Shown here: piece by piece, positions 26,506 through 42,093 of the stretch
Position numbering within the stretch: the first letter of the stretch is position 1
How the letters are laid out: each line of letters opens with the position of its first letter
Assembly (NCBI GenBank): GCA_003254905.1
Contig: QANU01028836.1
Span: forward strand, 454,218 to 518,217
Reading direction: 5' to 3'
Length of the DNA: 64,000 bases
Origin: Nissolia schottii
Lineage: Eukaryota; Streptophyta; Magnoliopsida; Fabales; Fabaceae
Notes under the pieces: model-generated
What the model was told of the DNA's origin: nothing
Databases searched by the model: none
Seen by the model: only the letters and a program-made list of their open reading frames with translations
Made by a program: the position numbers and the translations under genes

Positions 26506-27570
26506 CAGTAGTGGAGAGAAATTAATTAATAATATTTGTAAACAAAGTTATATAAAGAACATCAATAAGGCCAAAAGCAAAAAAACACTAAAAAAAAAAA
26601 GAGTCAAGAATTCTGTTTTGGCTTAATAATAATTTATAAAATATCGAATTATGACATGATGAACAGATTAAATTTATTTACAAATTTAAAATGTTAATAA
26701 AAAAATGATTAGCTTGTTTGTTAAACATATGAATCATTAAAAGTTTGGTGAAATATATCTTGTGCTAAATGATTTGTCATTCTCTTTTATATTCACACTA
26801 ATCCTAAGTATAAAATGTATGTGCATATGAAAAAAAAGTAGATTTATACAATTAATCTTATAGTTTTTGTATGATGAGTATTTTCAGATACGCAAGGAAA
26901 CATTATGGACAACGTAAATAAAAATTCATGAAAACAAGTGCAAGAGATACCAAATAAACAACCTGAGAAAGTGAAATAACTTTGACAAAGGGCATTGAAT
27001 TGAAGAATGAGTAGATGATATAATAGGCTTAAACAATACAAAACAAGTCAATGGAATTCTCAGTTTTGTCGTAACACCCATAGTTTTCAAAGAAAATTTC
27101 CTAACTGTTTTATGGGGTTTTGGGTTGGTAATAAATTAATGACCTTTAAATATAAAATGTGGATTTCAAAATATCAGTTCAGGGAATCAAACTAAATTCC
27201 TTTTATTGAGTGAGTTTTAGGTTAAGAACGAATTTGTTGAAAAAATAATTTTTAAATATAAAAGAACTCAGAACCCAAAACCCTGAATTGGACAGAAATG
27301 TAACCTAAGTATTCAAAAGAACTTAAATGATGAACAACTTTGATCAATGTAAATTTGGTACAGAATGCTTGAAATTACAATGGAAACAGAATGAAATTGA
27401 AAAAAACTAGATTAATCCTACAAAAAAGAAAGAACAGAAAGTAAATATAATGAGAAATTACTTGATTTCATCTGTTTACTCATGTGTTGTGATAACGATG
27501 AGTGTGTGAGAAGTGTTACAAGTGTAAAATCCGAATTACAGTGTCTCCTTGTGCATATTTATAAGAAGGG
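26506..27570. other. Intergenic; contains the second copy of a dispersed segment
   Basis: AT-rich spacer. 26935-27106 is a direct copy of 19544-19717 (shared AGGGCATTGAATTGAAGAAT and AGTCAATGGAATTCT). No gene. Confidence 0.5.
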
Positions 27571-27579
27571 AAATGTTTT

Positions 27580-28170
27580 ATGTACACCAAAAAAATATCT
27601 ACCAAGTGTCCACCAACATTAAATATTGATTTTCTCTCTTCTCTACCCACACTCTCCCTCACTCATGTTCTTCTCCTTCTCCTCTCCCTCCTCTTTTTTC
27701 TTCACTCCAAACACGCACTCTTCTTTCATTTTTGTTCAACTATTTCACCTGCAACTGCTATTTTTTTTCATTCTCCTGTTTTCTTCTCCTTCGTTTTCTC
27801 TTTCTTATTTCTTTTTTTTTTCGTTTCTTATTTCTTTATTTGTTTATGCCATTTTTGGGGTTTCGTTTTCGTTTTTCTTCTTCTTAAGGCTATGGAGAGC
27901 ATAAATGAAGACATTCTTCTTTGATCCATGTTGTTCTATCAATTTGGTAATGTTTTTGCATGGTGTAATGTTTGTTTATTTGTGTGTAATGCTTGTTTAT
28001 GAGTGTTGTAATGTTTGTTTATTTATTTATTTTTGTGTGGTGTAATGTTTATTCATGTGTACTGTAATGTTTGTTTATGCATGTTGTAATATTTGTTTGA
28101 GTTTGTAATGTTTATTTTAGAGTGTTGTAATGTTTGTTTATTTGTGATGTAATATTTGTTTATGAAAGAG
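27580..28170. repeat. Pyrimidine-rich tract followed by a degenerate TGTAATGTTTGTTTAT tandem repeat
   Basis: About 27620-27850 is strongly CT-biased on the plus strand and produces spurious open frames rich in Phe, Ser and Leu. About 27945-28165 holds around ten degenerate copies of a ~20-28 bp unit containing TGTAATGTTTGTTTAT. I regard both as non-coding. Confidence 0.65.
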
Positions 28171-28439
28171 TGAGTAAAGGAGAAGGAGATAGACTGTTTT
28201 CGCGATTTAGTTTGTGTGAGGTCTCATTTTATTTTACCTTTTGTATTTCATAACGTTGTTTATTTGTTCTTTAAAGATTGTTCATTTGTTTAGTAACATT
28301 TATTTACGAGAGAGCTGAGTGCTTATGTTTTAGAATGTGAGAACACTTTCTTGAAAAATGCCAAGTCCCATATTAGCTTAATATTAATTGCTTACTAATC
28401 ACTTGTCTTTGGTCATCCTAAATGCATCCCCATGCTCCA

Positions 28440-31400
28440 TGATTTCGAAAACTATCGAGAAGTGCAGCAAAATTGATAAACAAAAAAAAATTATCATAAG
28501 AACACGTTTCTCATAGGATCAGAAACTCATGAAATCACATTTCACGATATTGGTATCACCTTGTTCTGTTTAGATAACGTAAACACCTATCAATCTAATA
28601 AAAGAGACACGAGACATATATCTTTTGGAGCAAAGTCTTATAGAACTTGATGATCATTTCAAGAACAAAAGCCACATAATCACAAGATCTCTAGCTTGTC
28701 CACATAAACACATTGTCAAAGAACTCCTTTTTAATCCTAGTCTCGTTCTTCGTTTCCCTTCGATGCTTCAGATGTGTATAGGAGTGGATGGCAATGTCAT
28801 TGACTATTGGCAAAGGGAGTTGTATGCTCAATTGGTTGCTTCTGTTGTATTTTGTTGTGAGCCTCTTCTCTCTATTTATATAAAATAAATAGGTTATATA
28901 TTTTCTTTTTGGTCTAACTTATTAATTGGTAGATATTTATCTAATAATAAATTTCAATTTATTTAAAAATAATTCTTATTTCAAATATGAATATGTAAAT
29001 TTTGTGTGGTACAAAATTAACATACAAAATATAAGTCACCACGTGTCTTATATTAACCCAACACTAGAAAGGCCAAAATGTCCTTGACACATTTTTCTAA
29101 AATATGGACTTTTCATGTATTAGAAAAGACCTTCACTATAGATTTGACTTTGGGATGTGCTAGCAACCCTACAATCAAATTGCAAGTCCAATCCTCTAAT
29201 TAAGTCCTTATTAACTGGCTTAATTAGACTTAATTCATTCTTAGCTTATACGTGTTCTATTATCTGTGACTAATTACGTTCATCACTAATTGACAACGAA
29301 ACAATAATATCAAACTTCTGATATTACCGGAAACCATTTCTAAAACTAAAGTAATATTTCCAAAATACCTTTGGCATGGGTAACACCTAGCATAGTATGT
29401 CATGCCACCCAAGTAGTGACAAATGTATCAGTTAATATTCTAATGAACCATTGCTCATATTTGTCATCCACTTGAATGCTTTCATTCCAGTATCTCGATC
29501 TAGCTAGGGTCATGGATAATGTCAAACCCTATAGCTCAAATCATACGGACTCTCTAGGTTTCTATTCTTTGATCAATAGGACACAAACTAGAAACTATTT
29601 TCTATTTGAGTCCAAGTACCTTGGCCAAGGATTTATGATCAAGAACAACCTCATATCCATAAGACCTCTCCTCATGTACTAGAGGTAATGAATTCCTTCT
29701 TGATTAGTCACCTACCTCACTATGTAAATAACTATAGCCACATGGTGCTTAATACTAATTCATAGTACAAGTATACAATCAACAACAAACTATTGTCACC
29801 TATGTATAACATAATTGTGTCATCTAAGATCTAAGGAGGTAACGACCCAAAAGACGTTACCAGCACATAAAGGACTAGTTCCCTTATGAAAGCCTCTTAG
29901 GAATGCTTTTCATAAAAACATGTATCTCAACTTCAATTAAAAACAAATAAAAACAAATAAAAACTTTCTTTTTCTGAATGAACATAAACTCTTTACAATA
30001 AATACAAATGTAAATGTAAAATATGCAACTGGTCAAAAGATACTGTTTGTATACAATTGGAGTACTATAGACATTGACTCGATTATAAAATAAAATAAAG
30101 TCTAACAAATTCTATGGATAGCATCACCTCAAGGTGATTGTTGAGTCAAGAATCTTGACGTTGCTACAACTAATCATGATTTTCATACACTTCTCTTCTA
30201 CATCCTAACCTACAACTGGGGGGAGGTTGAAGGGTAAGAACTTTGGGGAGAGCCTCAATGAGTGAGAGATGACCCACAACACCCACAAGACATTTTGAAA
30301 CATGGACTTACATATGAAATACATAATAATACTTTACATACCAAAAATATCATAATATCATAATAATAGTAATCAAGTTTTCATGAAAATATTAAAATAA
30401 TATCACAGGAATATATTTAGACAGAAAAATCCCGAGCATTACACTCTAGCTTATAACTCACTACCCAAGTACCTAGGCCTTTATAGTTGGGGTACTCTAT
30501 CCGAGTCCATAGATTCCTAATAGTTAGTTCAACGCACTACCCAAAGACCTAGATCTCGGTAATTGGGATACTCTATTTGAGTCCTTAGATTCCTGATAGT
30601 TAGTTCTGATTTTGACAACAATAGTACCAAGAGTCAACATAGGCTGTCGCTAACGTACGATTCTATCCTAAATATAAATACCTTAAAACATTTCTAAAAT
30701 GACATGAACATGATGATTGAAAATTGAAATAATTGATAACTAAAATAACTAACAATTGAAATCCATGAACATACACATGAAACATGATCTTTATGGATTA
30801 AAATAATGGTCCCATTGCTTTCTAAAAAGTTTTCATGATTTCTAAAATCCTTTCGTAAACTATTTCCTAAACATTTTCATAACGTTCGTAACTATAATTT
30901 TCATAAATTAAATGTTTTGCAAATCTTTTCGTAAATCCTTATTTTCTATAAATTCTTAAAATATGCATTAACATAGAATAATGACAAAAATAACCTATGA
31001 GCAACAATCCACTCACCTGGAGTTGTTGAAGACCGACTGTCGTCCTTCGCAAGCTCGGTAAGAACTTGAACGACACCGTTAGTTGACTTAGAACACTCTA
31101 ACGACAAACGCTGACACCCTATGTGGAAGCATTGCTTTCCACCAACAAAAATAAAATTAGAGCTTGAGAGAAAGTTCACGCTCAAAGCACAACCTTCAAA
31201 GCTCTCTAACTGAATTAACCAGTAAAAATAGTCAGGAAAGGCTTCTATTTATAAGAAAATTGGCTTGCCAACCAAGTCACTTTCACCGATCCGCTACGAC
31301 ACTCGTAACCAATTCACTTTCATCCATCCGCTACAACGCCCTACGAGTGTCGTAGCGCTCAACTTCGTTGTGCCACTGCAGAGCTCTAAGACCAATGCAG

Positions 31401-33364
31401 CGACCTGCTTTTTCCTTTCTTTTCTATGGTCACTACAAAAGATTATATGTGACACAAGAAGTTTTTGACTTACTCTTATTGAAATAAAATTAGAAACTAA
31501 GTCAACCCAATTAAATGCAGAATAGGGTAACTTAGGTCCTCTCACAAGGAAGCAAATTAACCAATTAAAATAAATTGGGGTTATTCAATTGCAAATTAAG
31601 ATATTAAATTCAAAAACAATAAGAAGCAATACCATGAACATGATTCTTCATAGATTAAGAATTAATTATCATCGATTCTACAAATCAATGTTCATAAAAT
31701 GGTTGGTGTTTATTAGCTAGAGATCTCCAACTAACATGCAATTCACCTAAAAAAATCTCGTATTCTTCAAGAAATTAACTAGTACAATTATTAACAACCA
31801 AGATCTTGGTCTTAAGCACCTATACTAATTTCTTAACGGATTGCACAACTTAATCTAATCAAATTAATTGCTAATTCCCTTTACCGGCTTGGATAATCCT
31901 AATTAATCAATTCAAATTACCAATCCCAAGAAATTCTAATTTAATAAATCCTGCGATCGTCAAAATTAATCAATTTACAATTAATCCTAACTAATAGCAT
32001 GTGATCATGTTAATCAGAAAAGAAGGAGGCAAAATAATGAACAAGCATTAAGCACATGAAATTCAATTTAATCATAATCCTAGAATTATCACATGCAAGG
32101 TATTAGAAAATTACGCCTCCACGGATGAAGTATATAAATAAAATAAACAAGGAGAAAATAAACAAAGAATCAAAAGAAGAGGAGCAGAGAATTAAGAGAG
32201 AAAGAATAAAGAATTAAAATAGAAGAACCTAAATAAAATTAACTTGAAGGGAACACTTGAATTTGAGACAAATTAGGGGAATGTATGTCAATGTGAATGC
32301 TCCCAAATTTCCTAATCAAACTAAATAATAGCATAATGCACTACTAACGTAAACCTAAGTGCTAAAATTAAAGACAGAATGCAGAAAAATAAAAGTGGAG
32401 GTAGATTATGGGAAGGTTTTCCTCCCCTCTTCACCCTAGGTCTATTTATGACCCCAAGGTGCTTCAAAATAGGTATATGGTTTGCATCAGGATGAAAACC
32501 CCCCTCGGATCACCACTGCAGCGACAAGGGCATTTTGCAGCGACACAATGCTTCACAAGTTCAGCAACGGTGTGGGCAGTTGTAGCGGTTTGCTACTTTC
32601 AGTGTTGCTGCGGTTTGAGCACATTACTGTGGTCTTCTGGGAACTTTTGCACTCCAATTCTCCAGCTTAGCTCATTTTGCACTTATTCTTGCATTAATAC
32701 TTGATCCCTTGTGATTCTAACAACTCAAACATGAGACGTTAAACGAATAGGTTACTCAAGATTATTAAAAACATTAAAAAAACGATGTCTTAAATTACAT
32801 TTTTCTCAATTAAGCATAAAAGAGGATCATGGGCAAAACATATCAAATCATTATTCAAACTACACACTTTTAGAATGTAGTGTTCAAGCATGGACTAATA
32901 AAATGGGGTACAAAAATCTCCTATCAATATGCACTAATGCAATCTAGATAATATTTCATTGACATTAGTAAAATACCATATGAACACTATCTGTGTGTCA
33001 TGTTTGACATGCTCATCATATAAGTGTCCACTTATCTATTTCAACATCTAATGTGAATGGTATAAGAATCAACACTCTATCTTCATTAGTATTTATACTA
33101 ATCATGGAAAAAGATAGATGTGATGATCTTCCACAATAGTAATACCCAATTAGAGTTCCCATGATCACGAACTATTTTAAAGATCTTGTATTATACTACT
33201 CCGTCACTCATATTCTTAACTCCTTGAGAATGAAGTATCTAACAAGTATCTTATGGGCTTATTCTAATAAATATACACAAATTACAAGTAAAAGAATAAT
33301 AGACTGTCATTTATTTAATAGGAATTATTTGTGCATATATTGGCTCTAGGGAATATAGCTAACA
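28440..33364 (-). mobile_element. Copia 3' LTR split by a ~3.1-kb insertion
   Basis: Minus-strand LTR homologous to the solo LTR at 40036-41902. It begins TGTTAGCTATATTCCC at 33364, just after a CAAGTGGGAGAT polypurine tract (33365-33376), and can be followed to about 28440. The homology is broken between about 29838 and 32927. The two parts (about 1,398 and 437 bp) sum to about 1,835 bp, near the 1,867 bp of the uninterrupted LTR. The gap is therefore a later insertion. Confidence 0.8.
29838..32927. mobile_element. Unclassified insertion within the copia LTR
   Basis: About 3.1 kb absent from the homologous solo LTR. On the minus strand its right end starts TGATAGGAGATTTTTGTACC, a form typical of plant LTR-retrotransposon ends, but the other end is not a clear inverted partner and no polyprotein is readable. 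A change of character near 31445 suggests it is itself composite. The region 31270-31380 contains two partly inverted CGTAGCG/CGCTACGACACTCGTA blocks. Confidence 0.5.
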
Positions 33365-33399
33365 ATCTCCCACTTGTACTAGAGACACTCAGTACAGTA

Positions 33400-33756
33400 T
33401 CTAAGACTCGTCTTTTCAAGATATTTGTCTACTTGTTGTTGCGTCATGGCCTTTTCAAATAGATCAACAAGATTGTCTATTGAAGCTACCTTCTGCATAG
33501 CTAAAATTGCCTCACCCAACTATATCTAGTATAATATGAAATCTCTTATTAATTTGTATGAATTACTGATGTGATCTAGGTTCCTTTCCCTAAGCTATTA
33601 CTCCATTATTGTTAGTTGTCACAATAGAGAGCAACTGGTTACGATATGGAAAGAACTACACGAAGATCTATTACAAACTTTCTAATTCAAACTGCCTCCT
33701 TTGCAGCATCCGATGTAGATTGAAATGGCCTCCTACGAAAACAGAGGGATTGAACT
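33400..33756 (-). pseudogene. Copia RNase H remnant (minus strand) belonging to the split LTR
   Basis: Reading the minus strand from about 33720 leftward gives the end of a copia pol: a degraded DAAKEAV.IRKFV segment, PVALYCDNN, then KEPRSH and ASIDNLVDLFEKAMTQQQ, with several stops and frame breaks. It ends just before the polypurine tract and LTR at 33364, the expected order. The 5' part of the element is missing, cut at about 33756 by sequence from another copia element in the opposite orientation. Confidence 0.8.
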
Positions 33757-34004
33757 ATATTGAAACATTTGACTGCATTCTCCGCATTCTCCACTATTTT
33801 AAAGGAACATTATTTCATGGGCTTCACTTCTCTACCCACTCTTTACTCATCCTCTGAGCTTGTTCAGATGTTGATTGGGGTGGTAACCCCATTGATCTTT
33901 GCTTTACCACTGGCTATTTTATCTTTCTTGGTGACTCCCTTATCTCGTGGCATAGCAAGAAATAGACATTGACTTCTTTTTCCAGTGTTGAAGTTTGAGG
34001 GGGA
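33757..34004 (+). pseudogene. Second copia fragment: truncated RT/RNase H
   Basis: Plus-strand remnant. Readings resemble YFKGTLFHGLHFSTHS, then SDADWGGNPID, TTGYFIFLGDSLISWHSKK, all hallmarks of the copia RT-RNase H junction, split over two frames. The sequence then jumps directly to a GAGGGGGA polypurine tract, so most of RNase H is deleted. Not functional. Confidence 0.8.
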
Positions 34005-34216
34005 TGTTAACACATTTATCAAATATGTTTGATCCATAATTGATTTTTTATTGATATGTATTGATTCTTTTCATTATTTCTTGTTCTTAGGAATATTTGT
34101 AATAGGGCTATATATAGCCATAGCCTCTCTTGTATTTTTCACACACTGAAATACAACATAATAAATACATGATATTCTCCTACTTTGAGGTATGCTTAGC
34201 TTATTAGTCTCTAACA
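34005..34216 (+). mobile_element. Short LTR of the second copia fragment
   Basis: 212 bp beginning TGTTAACACATTT directly after the polypurine tract and ending AGTCTCTAACA, a TG..CA unit. It contains a TATATATAG box and a downstream AATAAATA. The segmental duplication copy B begins immediately after it, so this insertion abuts the duplication boundary. Confidence 0.8.
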
Positions 34217-34572
34217 TAAATAATATTTATACATCCATTTTTAGTGGACATTCAACACTCACACTCACAAAAGCATAGAGCTCACCATGGAGAGAGAAAA
34301 GTAGACATGGTGGAACTCATACTTCTATGAATGTGGATGTTGTGCCTCCATTAAAATTAAATATAAAAATAACATTACTTTATTTATTAATTTGAATTGT
34401 GTTATGGATACTTATTTAACGTAAAACATTGCATTGATTCACAATTTATCTATCATTAAATGAGATTTCAAAAGGATCACACTTTAATAAGATCTCATCT
34501 AATAATGGATTAGGTGTGAGTCAACACGATGTCACATACCAAATGAGTACCAATAACATTTCTCATATTCCC

Positions 34573-37789
<3,217 letters not shown>

Positions 37790-38680
37790 TTTTTTAACCT
37801 TTGGGTGGTTATAAGAGTAAGAAGAATATCCAAATTAGTTTGGTTGTGCAAGTAAGCCTCTAACCTAACCGAATGGTTTGATTTTGTACTAGGATGTTCG
37901 CTTCTTTAAATTTCAGGTTCATTCGAGTGTATATATATGGATGTGGGGAGAGAGAGAGAGAACATGACACACGTGTTTTGAAATTAATGGTTATCATAGA
38001 TGACAAGTGCTATGACATATGTCCTGGCTAGCTATTGTTCCACTCCCTATGACTATGTACAAAGATTTTGTTCACGTGCTTTGAAATTAATGGTTATCAT
38101 AGATGACAAGTGCCATGACATATGTCCCAATTTTTTACTCTTTTTTCAGTGTTACAGAAATAAATTACCAAAATATCTTGGTTTCAAAACATATTACAGG
38201 ATTAATCATGTTGCAAAAAATAATCAACACGTTTGGTGAATCTTAACCCGGTCTGTCACGTCAACAGGAACATTGATAGTCCTATAATATATTTTGAAAC
38301 TGAAATATTTTGATAATTTGGCCTAGTAACAGTACAAAAGAGTAAAAAAAACTGACTATATACAAAGATTTTGTCTATGTACAATGTTTTCTCTGATTTA
38401 CAATTGTGTCATGCAATTATCAACTATTAGAAGTTAAATACAAAAGTAAAATTGTGCTATGCTACTTTAAGGAAACACAGCGTGAATTTTTTGCCCAAGC
38501 CGGGTCACAATTGTCTTGGTACTACTTAAGTCACATATATATATATATATATATATGATTAGTCAATATATTTTTTTAATTAATAATATTTTAGAAACAC
38601 CACCTTTTTTGGCTGCCAATAAGCGCTTAGCACTTCGCTTTTCTTTATCAATTACCGAACACGCAGAGATTAATGACGGT
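37790..38680 (-). promoter_or_regulatory. Rearranged promoter region of reductase copy B
   Basis: Homologous to 25953-26505 but reshaped. The block GGTTATCATAGATGACAAG occurs twice (about 37989 and 38091) against once in copy A. About 38132-38353 is an inverted-repeat element whose arms share ACCAAAATATCTTGGTTTCA-type sequence. A TA run lies at about 38534-38556. These changes sit 0.2-0.6 kb upstream of the start codon. Confidence 0.6.
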
Positions 38681-39539
38681 TGAACTTGAACGCGACACAA
38701 GAAAAATAAATACATATATATTTTTTTGAATGATAGTACCAAAAATTTAAACGATCCCTGCGTAGACGTTCTATCCCTCCATGCCAATTTTTTCACCACA
38801 CATGTAATTTTTTATTATTTTTCTCTTACTTACTTTTAATTATTTTTCTCTTTGAGTATCTTTTTTGGTACGCTCCTCTCTGAGTATCTAAATATTTATT
38901 TTAAACTCCAAGCTTATTCGTTATTTTTAAACCCCCAAAACTCTAATTTCTCCTCTAAAATCAAACTCACGAACACACCCCAAAAAGTAAATTAAATTTT
39001 GACCTATAACTTAGAATCAAGAATTAAAAAATTAAATTTTGAATTTAATGATCAAAATTATTCAACCTTACACTTTTAATGACCAAAATGAATATTATCT
39101 CTTATGATATGGTTATAGGAGGAAAATCGTGTAACAAAAAAAAAGGAGGAAGATAAACAATTGGGCCCATGTATGAGTAAAGAGAGATGAAAGACCACGT
39201 TTTTAATAATTTGGGTTAGCTGAAGTGATATTTCATTTCCAAACTGATGAATGTTGTCACTTAGGCCCATTAACTCCGTTGTTCTTTTGGTGCACTTTTG
39301 CCTCCATTGTATCTTCATAAGAAAATTAATTTTTTCGTAAAATAAAATACTTCGGAATTTTATTTTGTTTTCCTTTTGAAATTTGTTTTGTTTATTTGGA
39401 AAAGCTTCTCAAAAAATCAGAAGAAATTATTCAATTTGATAAGCAAATTGAAATTTGTTTCTGATTTTTAATAAATTGCATAACAGAGAAAAATGCAGCA
39501 AAAATCAAGGAACAATTTTTCACAAAATTATCTTTAATA
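38681..39539. other. Intergenic, no gene seen
   Basis: AT-rich spacer between the duplicated segment and the next inverted-repeat element. Short open frames lack conserved features. Confidence 0.4.
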
Positions 39540-39548
39540 TATTTTTCA

Positions 39549-42084
39549 AAGTAAACTCTTAAAGTGGTCCTTCGCAATTTAACAATTGGACAAATTGATT
39601 TCTCACAATCATCCAAACCCAATTTGACCATAATAAGTGAAAAATCATACTCAAACCCTTCAACATATTTATCACACTAATCTCATCCTTACCCACATAA
39701 CCACCATTGTGCCACCACAAATTTCACCCCTTCTTCCATCTCACCTCCACCACCATTACTACCACCAAACCACCACCACCATCACCATTTCCATCACCAA
39801 AATCCAAAAACCAAAATTAATCAAATAATTATAAACAAGAAGAGTTGATTTTGCACATGGTGCTTGTGGGTGGGGTTTGGTGGCGGTGATAGTAGTAGAG
39901 GTGGAGATGGGGTGGAATGGAAAAAAGAATGGGTGGTGTTTGGTGGTGGTAATGAAAATGGTGATGGTGGGTAAAGTTTGTTGGTTGTGGTGGAGGTAGG
40001 GTTAAAGCAGATGTGGTGGAGTTTGTGGTGGTACTTGTTAGCGGTAGGTTGTATGAATAATTCTTATTAAATAAATCTTATTCTATTATTCTTGTATCCA
40101 TAATTTGTGTATGTTTATTAGAATAAGCCCATAAGATACTTGTTAGATACTTCATTCTCAAAGAATTGAGAATATGAATGACGGAGTAATCTAGTACAAG
40201 ATCTTTAAAATAATTTACGATCATTGGAATTCTAATTGGGCATCATTATTCTAGAAGATCATCATTAGTATAGAAGATATTAGTGAAGATGGAGTGGTGA
40301 GTCTCATACTATTTAACATTAGATGTTCAAACAGATAAGTAGAACTCATATGATGAGCGTGTTGAACGTGACGCGTAGATAGTGTTCACATAGTATTTTA
40401 TCGATGTCAATGAAATATTATCTACATCGTATTAGTGCACATAATCCTTAGACTTGAGATGGCACAGTTATCTTATATATACGTGATTATAGTTTGTTCT
40501 TGCTTATATACTTGTGTTATGCATTAGTATTAGACACCATGTGACTGTTAGTTACGTAGTGAGATAGGTTACCAATCAAGAAGTAATTCATTACCTCCAG
40601 TAAACAAGGATAAGTCCGATGGATATGAGGTGTTCTTGATCATAAATCCTTAGCAAAGGTACTTGGAATCAAATAAAAAAGAGTTTTTAACTTGTGTTCT
40701 ATTGATCAAAGAATAGAAACTCAAAGAGTCCACATGCTCTAAGTTATAGGGTTTGACATTATCCATGACCCTAGCTAGATCGGGATACTATAATGAAAGG
40801 ATTCGAGTGCATGGCAAATATGATCAATGATTCACTAGAATCTTAATTGATACATAAGTCACTACTTGGGTGGTCATGGCATATTGTGTTAGGTGTTACC
40901 AACTTATGAGAGCCAAAGGTATTTTGGGAATTTTACTTTAGGTTCAAAAATGATTTCTAATAATATCAAAATGTTGATATTATTATCTCATTGTCAATTA
41001 GTGATTAACCTAGTTAGTCACACACAATAGAACGCGTACAAGCCAAAAATGAATTAATTCTAATTAAGTCGATTAATTAGGAATTAATTATTGGATATGA
41101 CTTGCAATTTAATTGCAGGGTTGCTAGCACATCCTGAAGTCAAATCTATAATGGAGGTATTTTTTAATACATGAAAAGTTCATATTTTAGAAAAGTGTGT
41201 CAATGACATTTTGGTACTTTTTAATGTTGGCTTAATATAAGACATGTGATAGCTTATATTTTATATATCAATTTTGTACCAAACAAAATTTACACATTCA
41301 TATTTAAAGTAAGAATTATTTTTGAAATAATTCTTTTTTTTAAAAATTGAGATTTTTTTTTGAATTTATTTATTAGATAAATATCTACCAGTTAATAGGT
41401 CAACTCAAAAAGAAAAATGATAACTTATTTATTTTTATATAAATAGAGAGAGGAGGCTCATAGTCGGAGTGAGAGAAACATAAAAATAAAAATAAAAATA
41501 AAAATTATGCCTACAATTCTCTCTAAGCAAAAGCTAGTGATACTACCAATCACTCCCATGCACATTTGAAGTTCTCGTTCATCAAATGACAACGAAGAAC
41601 GAGACTGGGATTAAGAAGGAAGAATACTTTGGCAATGTGTTTGGGTGGACAAGCTAGAGGTCGTGCAATTGTGTGGCTCTTGCTTGTAGGCAATCATCAA
41701 GTTCTATAGGACTTCTCTCCAAGAGGTATATATCTCGTTCCCTTAAAGTAGTTATAGATTGTTTACGTTATCTAAACAAAATAAGGTGATACCAACCTTA
41801 TGAAATGCAATTTCACGAGTTTCCAATCTTATGAGAAACGTGTTCTTATGATAATAAAAATTGTTTATCAATTCTGTTGCGTTCATCGATAGTTTCCTAA
41901 CAGTACTATGGTGGGGTGTATGGGTGAGGTGAGGTGAGGGTGAGGTTAGTGTGATAAATATGTTGAGGGGGTTTATGTGTCCAATTTTTTTAATTGTTAG
42001 GAGTCAAATTGGGTTTTATGATCGTAAATGACTAATTTATCCAATTGTCAAATTGTGAAGAGTCGCATTAGTGGGAGTTTACTT
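39549..42084. mobile_element. Mutator-like inverted-repeat element, split by a solo LTR
   Basis: Begins AAGTAAACTC and ends GAGTTTACTT; the arms stay similar for about 100 bp (AATTGGACAAATTGAT versus its inverted AATTTATCCAATTG counterpart). Flanks TATTTTTCA (39540-39548) and TATTTCTCA (42085-42093) match at eight of nine positions, a Mutator-like signature. Interior sequence is CCACCA/GGTGGT-rich. Removing the solo LTR and one duplicated target site leaves about 664 bp. Confidence 0.82.
40036..41902 (+). mobile_element. Solo LTR of a Ty1-copia element, with 5-bp target-site duplication
   Basis: 1,867 bp, starting TGTTAGCGGTAGG and ending GTTTCCTAACA, flanked by a perfect GTACT repeat (40031-40035 and 41903-41907). 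It is homologous, in inverse orientation, to the split LTR at 28440-33364, whose neighbouring RNase H identifies the family as copia. A TATATAAATAG box lies near 41435-41447. No internal sequence remains, so LTR-LTR recombination has removed it. Confidence 0.92.
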
Positions 42085-42093
42085 TATTTCTCA

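Noticed and set aside
27580-27924. 114-codon frame rich in Phe, Leu and Ser that looks like a membrane protein
   Set aside because: The strand is a CT-rich tract, which gives apparent hydrophobic peptides in two overlapping frames. No conserved motif or splice context.
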